8,147 nt of DNA from assembly GCA_011620845.1 (NCBI GenBank), contig WOYJ01000044.1, forward strand, positions 1-8,147, given 5' to 3'. The stretch is from Methanobacteriaceae archaeon. GTDB lineage: Archaea; Methanobacteriota; Methanobacteria; Methanobacteriales; Methanobacteriaceae. Each line of letters opens with the position of its first letter. Within the stretch, counting starts at the first letter, position 1. The position numbers and the translations under genes were made by a program. The notes below the pieces were generated by a model that saw nothing but the letters and a program-made list of their open reading frames with translations, made no database searches and had not been told where the DNA came from. Shown in pieces: positions 1 to 5,334 of the stretch.

Positions 1-1
1 G

Positions 2-9
2 TTTTAAAT
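2..9 (+). promoter_or_regulatory. Candidate TATA box upstream of the GerW-like gene
   Basis: TTTTAAAT lies about 45 bases before the ATG at 54. An archaeal TATA box here would place transcription start near position 30, giving a short leader that contains the GGAGGG ribosome site at 40-45. The window edge cuts off anything further upstream, so a more distant promoter or an upstream operon gene cannot be excluded. Confidence 0.3.
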
Positions 10-53
10 TACATAAAAGAATTGTAGATAAAAAAATTTGGAGGGATAATAAA

Positions 54-515
54 ATGGCGAATATTGGAGATCCTATAAAAACCACGGTTGAAGAAATTCG
101 GAAAGTACTGAATATCGAAAATGTGATCGGTGAAGTAATCGAAACTGATGATAAAACATTAATTCCCATAACCAAGATGGGTATGGGTTTCGGTGCAGGT
201 ATGGGTGAAGGTAAAGGAGGTTCACAATCCCAAAGTGAAGGTAGTGGATCTTTAGCAGGTGCTGGTGGAGCAGCAGGTATTGAACCCATAGCCATGATAG
301 TTATATTTAAAAATGTAGAGGGTCCAGAGGGTGTTAAAGTACTAACTCTTTCCGGAAATCCAATAGCTCAAGCTTTAGGAGAACTAGGTACTGCAGCAAT
401 GGATATGGCCAGAACTGGTATGCAAGAAATGAAAAAATCAGGTAAACATAAAAAAATGAAACGGAAAGCAGAAGAGACAGCTGAAGAAGTCAAATCTGAA
501 GTAAAAAATATGTAA
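54..515 (+). CDS. GerW/YtfJ family protein
   Basis: This 153-residue protein matches the GerW (sporulation protein YtfJ) family in layout. A helical N-terminus with a VEEIRKVLNIENVIGE segment (residues 12-27) is followed by the family signature LIPITKMGMGFGAGMGEG (36-53), a Gly/Ser-rich loop (54-75), a beta segment IEPIAMIVIFKN (76-87) and an NPIAQALGELG segment. The last 30 residues are highly charged (Lys/Glu). No signal peptide or membrane segment is seen. A strong ribosome site GGAGGG at 40-45, eight bases before ATG, fixes the start. The next gene, a DUF2953 protein, starts 23 bases downstream, reproducing the ytfJ/ytfI pair of Bacillus and clostridia. In Bacillus, YtfJ/GerW is linked to spore germination; its role in a non-sporulating archaeon is unknown. 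Family assignment is confident from the motif; function is not. Confidence 0.88.
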   Translation: MANIGDPIKTTVEEIRKVLNIENVIGEVIETDDKTLIPITKMGMGFGAGMGEGKGGSQSQSEGSGSLAGAGGAAGIEPIAMIVIFKNVEGPEGVKVLTLSGNPIAQALGELGTAAMDMARTGMQEMKKSGKHKKMKRKAEETAEEVKSEVKNM

Positions 516-538
516 GTAAGAGATAAGAGCGGATTAGG

Positions 539-1120
539 TTGATTTACACCATAATTGGTGTCATTATCTTAATTCTGGCACTAATTTTATTATCAATCCT
601 CTTTATCCCCTTTCATATTTCTTTTTATCTTAAAAAGAGAGAAACGGATATCAGAGGATATTTTCAAGTTAGCTGGTTAAAGATACGTTTATTAAAACGT
701 ACCATACCAGAAGAAGAGAAGGAAAAAAAGGAGAAGAAGGAAAGGAAATTTAGTTTTGATAAAGTTTTTGATGTTCTTCGAAAATTTATAGCAGCATTTG
801 ACTATTTAACACCAATTCTACGAGCATTTATCCAGTCCCTTGACCTTGAAAAGCTATCCCTTAATTTGAATATAGGATTCACCAGCCCGGTAACCACCGC
901 TTTAATCAGTGGCTATTTCTGGAGCATAAGCTCTATATTAAATCTTATTCCCACTGTAAATCTTTCCATGACTCCTGATTTTCAAAAAAGTAAAGTTGAT
1001 GGTTCCTTTGAGTTTGAACTTAAATTAATACCCTATCGGATAGTAGCGGCACTTTTGAAGGCTTATACTAAAAAACCTGTGCGTGAATTATTCTACGCCG
1101 TGAGAAAATTAAACCAATGA
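539..1120 (+). CDS. DUF2953 (YtfI-like) membrane-anchored protein
   Basis: The 193-residue protein begins with one long hydrophobic membrane segment (about residues 2-30). A very charged Glu/Lys linker follows (57-70), then a soluble domain. That domain holds the motif GFTSPVTTALISGYFWSISS (113-132) and a downstream MTPDFQKSKVDGSFEFELKL stretch (144-163), both typical of DUF2953. The start is TTG at 539, because a stop lies in frame at 524-526 and no ATG occurs before the membrane segment. The ribosome site is weak. Orientation is probably one N-terminal anchor with the domain outside or facing the membrane surface; topology is inferred. It lies directly after the GerW-like gene, and this adjacency mirrors bacterial ytfJ-ytfI and supports a shared function. 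Biochemical activity is unknown. Confidence 0.8.
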   Translation: MIYTIIGVIILILALILLSILFIPFHISFYLKKRETDIRGYFQVSWLKIRLLKRTIPEEEKEKKEKKERKFSFDKVFDVLRKFIAAFDYLTPILRAFIQSLDLEKLSLNLNIGFTSPVTTALISGYFWSISSILNLIPTVNLSMTPDFQKSKVDGSFEFELKLIPYRIVAALLKAYTKKPVRELFYAVRKLNQ

Positions 1121-1132
1121 ATGTGAAAAACC

Positions 1133-1498
1133 ATGAACGCTGCCCTTTTAAAAGAAGTTATAGATTCCGTCCTGGTTGAAATAACCTATCATGATTGGAA
1201 TAAACATTTCTGGTTAAAACCAGTTATGGATTCTCTGCCTGATAACGAAGAAGTTTCCATAGACAAAGCAATTACTAAGGGTAAATCAATCAAAGTAGGA
1301 AACAGAATCATATATCCAGTTATCATGTTTTCAACCATGGAATTTGAGGGCAAATTTACTTATGAATCCATAACACCCTTTGCATTAGCTGTGATAGAGC
1401 AGGATGAGAAATATTTCATCTCTCTGGATGAAGAAAATGAAAAGATCAAGGAACTTCTCAGTGAAGATGAATTATGGAGCAAATTGGGTTTAGAATGA
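1133..1498 (+). CDS. Conserved-looking hypothetical protein, 121 aa
   Basis: I do not recognise this family. The 121-residue protein is soluble and acidic, with no signal peptide, membrane segment or cysteine. Visible features are an aromatic N-terminal patch (residues 18-28, EITYHDWNKHF), a central Lys/Gly-rich strand region (48-64), and an acidic helical C-terminus ending in a Leu/Glu-rich stretch. The start is ATG at 1133 with GTGA at 1123-1126 as a plausible ribosome site. The gene follows the DUF2953 gene by 12 bases, so it is very likely in the same operon as the GerW-like and DUF2953 genes. Codon use resembles its neighbours and the frame is open throughout, which supports a real gene. 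Confidence 0.72.
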   Translation: MNAALLKEVIDSVLVEITYHDWNKHFWLKPVMDSLPDNEEVSIDKAITKGKSIKVGNRIIYPVIMFSTMEFEGKFTYESITPFALAVIEQDEKYFISLDEENEKIKELLSEDELWSKLGLE

Positions 1499-1580
1499 AG
1501 TTCAAAAGAGAAACAATACAAATTCAGTGCAAATAAAAATATTTTAAAAAGGACAGATAGGTACTACTTAGATAAATATC

Positions 1581-1611
1581 AATAAAAATAAAAGAAAAAA
1601 TTAAAAATAAA
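1581..1611 (-). terminator. Oligo-T terminator region downstream of the histone gene
   Basis: Read on the - strand, this stretch is a series of T runs (TTTTT, TTTTTT, TTTT, TTTTT) that begins a few bases after the histone stop codon. Archaeal RNA polymerase terminates at such U-rich tracts without needing a stem. The same AT-rich 117-base gap (1499-1615) separates the end of the + strand GerW operon from the convergent histone gene, and no other feature was seen in it. Confidence 0.55.
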
Positions 1612-1615
1612 GAAT

Positions 1616-1822
1616 TTAAGCTGCTTTTACGGCTAATTCGATATCATCTGCTTTCACAGTTTTTCTACCGGCGTGTTTTGCAAGTTCAACGGCTTTTTTA
1701 GCAATTTCTTCGCCTTTTTCTTCTAAAGATTTTGCTAAGGTCTCTTTTGCATCATCACTTATCCTTTGTGCACCAGCATTTTTGATGATCCTTCCCACCG
1801 GAGCAATAGGTAATTCAGCCAT
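1616..1822 (-). CDS. Archaeal histone (HMf family)
   Basis: This 68-residue protein is a complete single histone fold without tails. It closely resembles HMfA/HMfB of Methanothermus fervidus: ELPIAPVGRIIKNAGAQRIS near the N-terminus and HAGRKTVKADDIELAV near the C-terminus. DNA-contact residues are present (R11, R20, and the R53-K54-T55 loop). The residues equivalent to HMfB L46, H49 and D59, which form the dimer-dimer interface, are also kept (L47, H50, D60). Stacking into longer hypernucleosome-like fibres is therefore plausible. It should bind and wrap chromosomal DNA as dimers and tetramers. An upstream in-frame ATG at 1906 would add 28 residues with no place in the fold. The perfect ribosome site at 1826-1835 instead fixes the start at 1822. 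The gene is monocistronic and divergent from cofH. Confidence 0.96.
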   Translation of the reverse strand: MAELPIAPVGRIIKNAGAQRISDDAKETLAKSLEEKGEEIAKKAVELAKHAGRKTVKADDIELAVKAA

Positions 1823-1825
1823 ATT

Positions 1826-1835
1826 ATCACCTCCT
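1826..1835 (-). promoter_or_regulatory. Perfect Shine-Dalgarno site of the histone gene
   Basis: On the - strand this reads AGGAGGTGAT, fully complementary to the conserved 3' end of archaeal 16S rRNA, three bases before the histone ATG. It rules out the longer upstream start and predicts very efficient translation, as expected for an abundant chromatin protein. Confidence 0.85.
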
Positions 1836-1870
1836 AATTTAGCTAGGACCCTATAATATTTAAACTTATC

Positions 1871-1882
1871 GTTTTTTATAGC
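1871..1882 (-). promoter_or_regulatory. Candidate histone promoter (TATA box)
   Basis: On the - strand the sequence reads GCTATAAAAAAC, preceded by an A-rich BRE-like AAAAT. Its centre is about 54 bases from the histone ATG, so transcription would start near 1850 with a leader of roughly 28 bases that includes the ribosome site. A second box, TTTAAATATT at about 1854-1863, is closer but would put the start right at the Shine-Dalgarno site. The upstream box is therefore preferred. Confidence 0.45.
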
Positions 1883-1911
1883 ATTTTGGTCCATGACATA
1901 TAGCATACCAG

Positions 1912-1956
1912 TGTAACTGATGAGAAGATCATGTAACCAAAACTATTAAGGTTACA
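1912..1956 (+). repeat. TGTAAC repeats with inverted repeat upstream of cofH (possible operator)
   Basis: TGTAAC occurs as a direct repeat at 1912-1917 and 1932-1937, exactly 20 bases apart. The second copy is the left arm of a 7-base inverted repeat, TGTAACC (1932-1938) and GGTTACA (1950-1956), with an 11-base spacer. The cluster ends 19 bases before the cofH ATG and lies in the region between the divergent histone and cofH genes. A possible + strand TATA box, CATATAGC, is at 1897-1904, which would place the inverted repeat just past the start of transcription, a usual position for repressor binding. The binding protein is unknown; a stem-loop in the mRNA leader is an alternative. Confidence 0.45.
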
Positions 1957-1975
1957 AATTATAATATGAAAATGC

Positions 1976-3091
1976 ATGTTTGAAAGAGTAGACATTGACC
2001 ATCAAATAGAAGAGATACTGGAAAAGGCTACCAAAACCAGGATTTCACGAGATGAAGCAGTCAAACTCATGAAAACAACAGGAACAGAATTCCACGCACT
2101 CATAATTACTGCAGATACTTTACGTCATGATATAGTTGGAGATAGGGTCACCTACATACCCAACTGGAACATAAACTTCACCAATCTCTGCACTGGAACA
2201 TGCGGATTCTGCGCTTTCCGTAAAGACGAGGACGAAAAAGGAGCTTATTTTTTAAACATCGACCAGGTGGTTCGAAGGGCCAAAAACGCCTGGAATAACG
2301 GGGCTAAAGAGGTCTGTATTCAGGGTGGTTTGCACCCGGATGTGGACGCCTATTTCTACCAGGAACTGCTCCAGAAACTCAGAGCAGAATTACCAGATAT
2401 TTACATACATGCCTTCTCTCCCATGGAGATACTGTATGGAGCTGAACAGGCAGACATATCCATTAAAGATGAACTTAAGATGCTGAAGGAGGCCGGACTT
2501 GATTCCATTCCTGGTAATGCCGCAGAGATCCTAAACGATGATATACGCCGGGTTCTCTGCCCCACCAAGATGAACACGGCTAAGTGGATAGAGATAGTGG
2601 AAACCGCACACCGAACCGGAATACCCACCACCTGCACCATGATGTACGGTCACATCGAGGAACCAGAACACCGGGTGGAACATATGGACATCCTGAGGGG
2701 GATACAGGAGCGGACCGGTGGGTTCACTGAATTTGTACCCTTGACCTTCATGCACCGCCTAACGCCCATCTATAAAGAGGGAATCTCCAGGGCGGGAAGT
2801 ACCGGCCTTGAAGATCTAAAGGTGTACGCTGTGGCCCGGCTGATGTTCGGGGATCTCCTGAGGAACATCCAGGTTTCCTGGGTGAAGCTGGGATTTAAAT
2901 TCGCACAGGTATGTCTCACCGCAGGGGCAAACGACCTGGGAGGGACTTTAGGTGAAGAGAACATATCCAAATCTGCCGGGGCAGAGCATGGAGTGCGGAC
3001 CACACCTGAAAATTTCCAGAGGATAATCAGGAATATGGGCCGTGTGCCGGCGGAGAGGGATACCCTGTATAAAAAGATCACCCCGGTTTAA
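1976..3091 (+). CDS. cofH: CofH, FO synthase subunit 2 (7,8-didemethyl-8-hydroxy-5-deazariboflavin synthesis)
   Basis: CofH is a radical SAM enzyme. With CofG it builds the deazaflavin chromophore FO of coenzyme F420; CofH joins a tyrosine-derived fragment to 5-amino-6-(D-ribitylamino)uracil. The 371-residue length fits the family. The [4Fe-4S] motif CX3CX2C is C72, C76, C79, within the CofH-typical context YIPNWNINFTNLC. Other family marks are the GGLHPD segment after strand 2, TTCTMMYGHIEEPEHRV in the middle, FVPLTFMHRLTP, and GANDLGGTLGEENI near the C-terminus. The start is ATG at 1976. No clear ribosome site precedes it, so a leaderless or weakly initiated transcript is possible. GC content is visibly higher than in the genes around it. 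The downstream UPF0305 gene, 13 bases away, is probably co-transcribed. cofG is not in the window. Some methanogens carry cofH paralogues, which cannot be told apart here. Confidence 0.95.
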   Translation: MFERVDIDHQIEEILEKATKTRISRDEAVKLMKTTGTEFHALIITADTLRHDIVGDRVTYIPNWNINFTNLCTGTCGFCAFRKDEDEKGAYFLNIDQVVRRAKNAWNNGAKEVCIQGGLHPDVDAYFYQELLQKLRAELPDIYIHAFSPMEILYGAEQADISIKDELKMLKEAGLDSIPGNAAEILNDDIRRVLCPTKMNTAKWIEIVETAHRTGIPTTCTMMYGHIEEPEHRVEHMDILRGIQERTGGFTEFVPLTFMHRLTPIYKEGISRAGSTGLEDLKVYAVARLMFGDLLRNIQVSWVKLGFKFAQVCLTAGANDLGGTLGEENISKSAGAEHGVRTTPENFQRIIRNMGRVPAERDTLYKKITPV

Positions 3092-3104
3092 TGCAGGTTT
3101 GTAG

Positions 3105-3593
3105 ATGAAAACTTCAGAACTACTTTTAAGACTGAAACAGAATATCAAACGGTATAAATCAAAGGTAAAACCTAATCCCGACTGTTTGGATGAAAATAAC
3201 AAATCTGTACAGTGTGCTGTTTCTAAATATAATTTTCAGAACTTCCATGCATTATTAAGTTCGTCTCCTGAAGGATTGGATGATGAAATCGATGAAGAGA
3301 AATTACGTGATCTGGAAAACAGGATAGATAATTACTTCACTCTACACGGTCCATACGATGAAGAATTTAAGGAGTTCATCAAATCTATATCGATTTACTT
3401 AACCTTCATCGCCAGTAAACCTTTACATCCCCCAGGTATTAAATTTTCATATGGAACCACGGTATATGAAGAGAGCGATGTCTATTACTGCACAGCCAAA
3501 AAGTTACACATAGATGAGGAATATTCACTGTGCAGGTGCTGTGTTGCTCGAAATGAATCAATTAGTACTAATTTATCAAAATTCGATGAATAA
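3105..3593 (+). CDS. UPF0305/DUF2115 family protein
   Basis: The 162-residue protein matches the UPF0305 (DUF2115) family known mainly from methanogens. The diagnostic part is the C-terminal half. There, IYLTFIASKPLHPPGIKFSYG (from about residue 97) is followed by VYYCTAK (C129) and SLCRCCVA (C143, C145, C146). These cysteines, with C27 and C37, could bind a metal or Fe-S cluster, but this has not been shown as far as I know. The N-terminal 90 residues are helical and charged. There is no membrane segment. Function is unknown. It starts 13 bases after the cofH stop, which suggests co-transcription; a role near F420 is only an inference from that. The ribosome site is poor (AGGTTT). Its last 18 bases overlap the 3' end of the convergent nuclease-like gene. 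Confidence 0.82.
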   Translation: MKTSELLLRLKQNIKRYKSKVKPNPDCLDENNKSVQCAVSKYNFQNFHALLSSSPEGLDDEIDEEKLRDLENRIDNYFTLHGPYDEEFKEFIKSISIYLTFIASKPLHPPGIKFSYGTTVYEESDVYYCTAKKLHIDEEYSLCRCCVARNESISTNLSKFDE

Positions 3594-4274
3594 TGGCATA
3601 TGATCACTGTATTTTATCCATTCCACATAGTTTCCAATGGAAAACTGTTTTACGTTTTCTAAAAATAACTTTGGCATAAATATATAGTCGATATGATACG
3701 GTTTATCCTCTTTCCTGTACATATAAAACGTTTTATCTGTTTCTTCTCCAAAATCTTTATCCTTTAGATAATGATAAGAGCTTTCAATTTGATAATCTTT
3801 TAAAAGCCCGATGACATCCCACAAATCACCATATAACTTGTAACTTAACGGAAATTTTACATTCCAATTAAAATCACCGATAACTATAGTTTTATCATCC
3901 AACTCATCTAAATATTCGTTCAAACCTGTCCACACTTGTCCAATATATCTCTGCTTTTTATCATCCTTACTATTCATAGCCCAAAACGCTGCAATCTTAA
4001 AATCATCATTTACTTGAACTAATAGTATGTAACTTACTTTACCTTCATCAACAGACAATTTTTTTATTTTTAAATAATTTTTAGAGATGATTGAAAGTCC
4101 CTTATTTTTATCATCCCCAACCCAAAAGATATTATATCCACCATCAATCACGTTTTGAAGTTTATCTGGTTCTTCACATTCTTGAATTATCATAATATCC
4201 GGGTCAAAAACATCAAAAACTCTTTTATAATTATTACGATACGCTCCGTTACAATTCCAAGTTACTATCTTCAT
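3576..4274 (-). CDS. Endonuclease/exonuclease/phosphatase (EEP) fold protein
   Basis: This 232-residue protein carries the full catalytic set of the EEP superfamily (DNase I, exonuclease III, APE1 and synaptojanin-like phosphatases). WNCNG has metal-site Asn7 and IQECE has catalytic Glu32. IGDFNWN has Asp134 and Asn136, HIDYIF has Asp196, and SDHMP has the Asp224/His225 pair. It is shorter than exonuclease III (about 250-270 residues) and has no extra domains, signal peptide or membrane anchor. Substrate cannot be called: DNA repair nuclease, general nuclease or phosphodiesterase are all possible. The start is ATG at 4274 with GGAG at 4284-4287 nine bases upstream. A promoter candidate lies at 4322-4333, divergent from hicBA. 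It is visibly more AT-rich than cofH, and its tail overlaps the UPF0305 gene by 18 bases, so it may be acquired. Confidence 0.87.
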   Translation of the reverse strand: MKIVTWNCNGAYRNNYKRVFDVFDPDIMIIQECEEPDKLQNVIDGGYNIFWVGDDKNKGLSIISKNYLKIKKLSVDEGKVSYILLVQVNDDFKIAAFWAMNSKDDKKQRYIGQVWTGLNEYLDELDDKTIVIGDFNWNVKFPLSYKLYGDLWDVIGLLKDYQIESSYHYLKDKDFGEETDKTFYMYRKEDKPYHIDYIFMPKLFLENVKQFSIGNYVEWIKYSDHMPLFIEF

Positions 4275-4321
4275 CCTGTTCTACTCCAAAACTATAATTT
4301 CAGTAATTCATTAAATCTTAT

Positions 4322-4333
4322 TAAAATTTATAG
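4322..4333 (-). promoter_or_regulatory. Candidate promoter (TATA box) of the EEP gene
   Basis: On the - strand this reads CTATAAATTTTA. A start about 25 bases downstream would fall near 4302, leaving a leader of roughly 28 bases that includes the GGAG ribosome site. It sits back to back with the hicB promoter candidate at 4364-4371. Confidence 0.4.
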
Positions 4334-4363
4334 CTCACCATAATTTATTATCAGCACAGGATG

Positions 4364-4371
4364 TTTAAATA
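4364..4371 (+). promoter_or_regulatory. Candidate promoter (TATA box) of hicBA
   Basis: TTTAAATA lies about 40 bases before the hicB ATG. This spacing predicts a start near 4393 and a short leader holding the AGGTAGAT ribosome site at 4401-4408. No inverted repeat that would clearly be a HicB operator was seen around it. Confidence 0.42.
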
Positions 4372-4409
4372 AGAGAAAGTTATTTGACCGATGAAACTTA
4401 AGGTAGATT

Positions 4410-4643
4410 ATGAAACCATTGACCTATCGAATATTGCTGAGAAAAGAACCAGAAGGTGGGTATACCGTTATAATTCCTTCACTCCCCGGCTGTGTTACCT
4501 ATGGAGATTCTATAGATGAAGCAATAGAAATGGCGAAGGAAGCAATTGAATTGTATATTAATAGTCTAAAGGAACATGGAGAAGAAATACCCACAGAAAG
4601 AGAGATGTTAGAATACACCTTAACTGTGGAAGTACATGCCTAA
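4410..4643 (+). CDS. hicB: HicB-family antitoxin
   Basis: The 77-residue protein has the HicB partial RNase H-like domain: YRILLRKEPEGGYTVIIPSLPGC (residues 6-28), then VTYGDSIDEAIEMAKEAIELYI, and a closing beta strand TLTVEVHA. It should bind and neutralise the HicA mRNA interferase encoded by the next gene. Many HicB proteins carry a C-terminal helix-turn-helix or ribbon-helix-helix DNA-binding domain. This one stops at the end of the RNase H-like part, so it has no visible means of repressing its own promoter. The start is ATG at 4410; an ATG at 4391 is in another frame. Its stop overlaps the hicA start by 8 bases, so translation is coupled. The antitoxin-first order differs from the hicA-hicB order of the E. 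coli locus. Confidence 0.9.
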   Translation: MKPLTYRILLRKEPEGGYTVIIPSLPGCVTYGDSIDEAIEMAKEAIELYINSLKEHGEEIPTEREMLEYTLTVEVHA

Positions 4644-4851
4644 ACTACCTTCTCTCACACCAAAGAAACTTATCAAAATACTTGAAAAGAAAGGTTTCAG
4701 ACTGGACAGGGTTAAAGGTAGTCATCATATCTATTATCATCCAGGAAACAGGAGAAGAGTTATTGTTCCACTCCATAAAACGGATCTGCCCAAGGGAACA
4801 TTACTTGAAATCCTGAAACAAGCTGGAATACCAAAAGATGAATTAAAATAA
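4636..4851 (+). CDS. hicA: HicA-family toxin (mRNA interferase)
   Basis: The 71-residue protein has the HicA double-stranded-RNA-binding-like fold: PKKLIKILEKKGFRLDRVKGSHHIYYHP (residues 9-36), then RRVIVPLHKTDLPKGTLLEILKQAGI (40-65). The conserved GSHH motif places the catalytic histidine at His30, and VPLHKTDLPKGTL is a second family signature. It is expected to cleave mRNA and slow growth when the antitoxin is lost. All key residues are present, so the toxin looks active. The start ATG lies inside the end of hicB with an 8-base overlap. No transposon or integrase remains nearby. Confidence 0.92.
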   Translation: MPKLPSLTPKKLIKILEKKGFRLDRVKGSHHIYYHPGNRRRVIVPLHKTDLPKGTLLEILKQAGIPKDELK

Positions 4852-4870
4852 GTTATACCGATAATCACTC

Positions 4871-4875
4871 TTTTT
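4871..4875 (+). terminator. Short oligo-T tract after hicA
   Basis: CTTTTTAA occurs about 20 bases after the hicA stop, the only clear T run on the + strand before the next gene. It is short, so termination here is a weak call. The rest of the 147-base gap to 4998 holds a small GC-rich patch near 4900-4914 and a promoter candidate at 4952-4964. Confidence 0.3.
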
Positions 4876-4951
4876 AACTAATTTTCAATGATTAAACTCG
4901 CGGGGCTGCTCGATTGTTAACTTCAAAATTCCTTTGTATCAGTATCTGACG

Positions 4952-4964
4952 TGTATACAATAAA
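4952..4964 (+). promoter_or_regulatory. Candidate promoter of the broken small gene
   Basis: TGTATACAATAAA is TATA-like and lies about 40 bases before the ATG at 4999, giving a predicted start near 4984. The following AGGGATGATGAT could serve as a ribosome site. It suggests the small gene was once, or still is, transcribed on its own rather than with hicBA. Confidence 0.35.
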
Positions 4965-4998
4965 TCCACTTTGAACATAAAATAGGGATGATGATCAG

Positions 4999-5334
4999 AT
5001 GTTTTGGGAAGATCAGGTTAAAAGTTTTTTAGAAGACGAAAAACGATTAGCTGAGTTATTAGAAGAAAGTAAAGCTTTAGAAAGCCTTAAAAATGTAGAG
5101 GATCTTAAGTTCACTACAACCATACCTTCGGACATTTAACCGGATATATAAAATTTGAAGAGGTTGAAGAGCTGGATGAGGATGATCAGGCAGAAGAAAG
5201 TGAAGAATACCTCTACCAGTACATGAAAAAGGAACAATGAATTATCATCTGAAATTAAAAAACTCCAAAAACGGTTGAAGAAAATTAGAGAAGATTGGAT
5301 GGAGGAAGTAGAGGATTTAAATCTCACTGATTAG
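4999..5334 (+). pseudogene. Small acidic coiled-coil protein gene with two apparent frameshifts
   Basis: The intact frame from ATG 4999 gives only 46 residues (stop at 5137-5139). The reading continues sensibly in another frame from about 5109 to the stop at 5238-5240 (VHYNHTFGHLTGYIKFEEVE, then an acidic stretch ending YMKKEQ). It then returns to the first frame from about 5239 to TAG at 5332-5334 (ELSSEIKKLQKRLKKIREDW and onward). Neither later piece has its own plausible start codon. One missing A at CTTAAG (about 5106) and two missing A's near GAACAATGAA (about 5237) would rejoin everything into one protein of about 112 residues, rich in Glu and Lys with strong helix/coiled-coil character. 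I do not recognise the family. Alternatives are sequencing error in A-rich tracts or a genuine 46-residue peptide at 4999-5139. The last 18 bases overlap the convergent VWA gene. Confidence 0.6.
5257..5271 (-). terminator. Possible oligo-T terminator after the VWA gene
   Basis: On the - strand this reads TTTTT, GGAG, TTTTTT, about 45-60 bases after the VWA gene stop. It could end the - strand transcript of the DUF2284-MoxR-VWA cluster. It also lies inside the broken small gene on the other strand, so the T runs may simply reflect lysine codons there. Confidence 0.3.

Noticed and set aside
1823..1906. N-terminal extension of the histone to an upstream ATG (96 residues)
   Set aside because: The perfect ribosome site at 1826-1835 lies within the extension, the added residues do not match the histone fold, and the 68-residue form matches HMf proteins.
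2401..3202. Open frames on the - strand inside cofH and the UPF0305 gene
   Set aside because: They are antisense shadows of a well-supported radical SAM gene; none has a recognisable domain or a ribosome site.
4155..4343. 62-codon + strand frame across the start of the EEP gene
   Set aside because: It is antisense to the conserved N-terminal EEP motifs and is rich in Ile/Phe/Asn as expected of an AT-rich shadow.
4391..4410. Earlier ATG at 4391 as the hicB start
   Set aside because: It is in a different frame from hicB and yields a sequence without HicB features.
4895..4925. GC-rich patch after hicA as a tRNA fragment or structured RNA
   Set aside because: No cloverleaf arms, T-loop or convincing stem could be formed from the surrounding bases.
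5136..5327. 63-codon - strand frame opposite the small gene
   Set aside because: Its Phe/Leu/Ser composition is the mirror of Lys/Glu codons on the + strand, where the joined segments look like real coding sequence.
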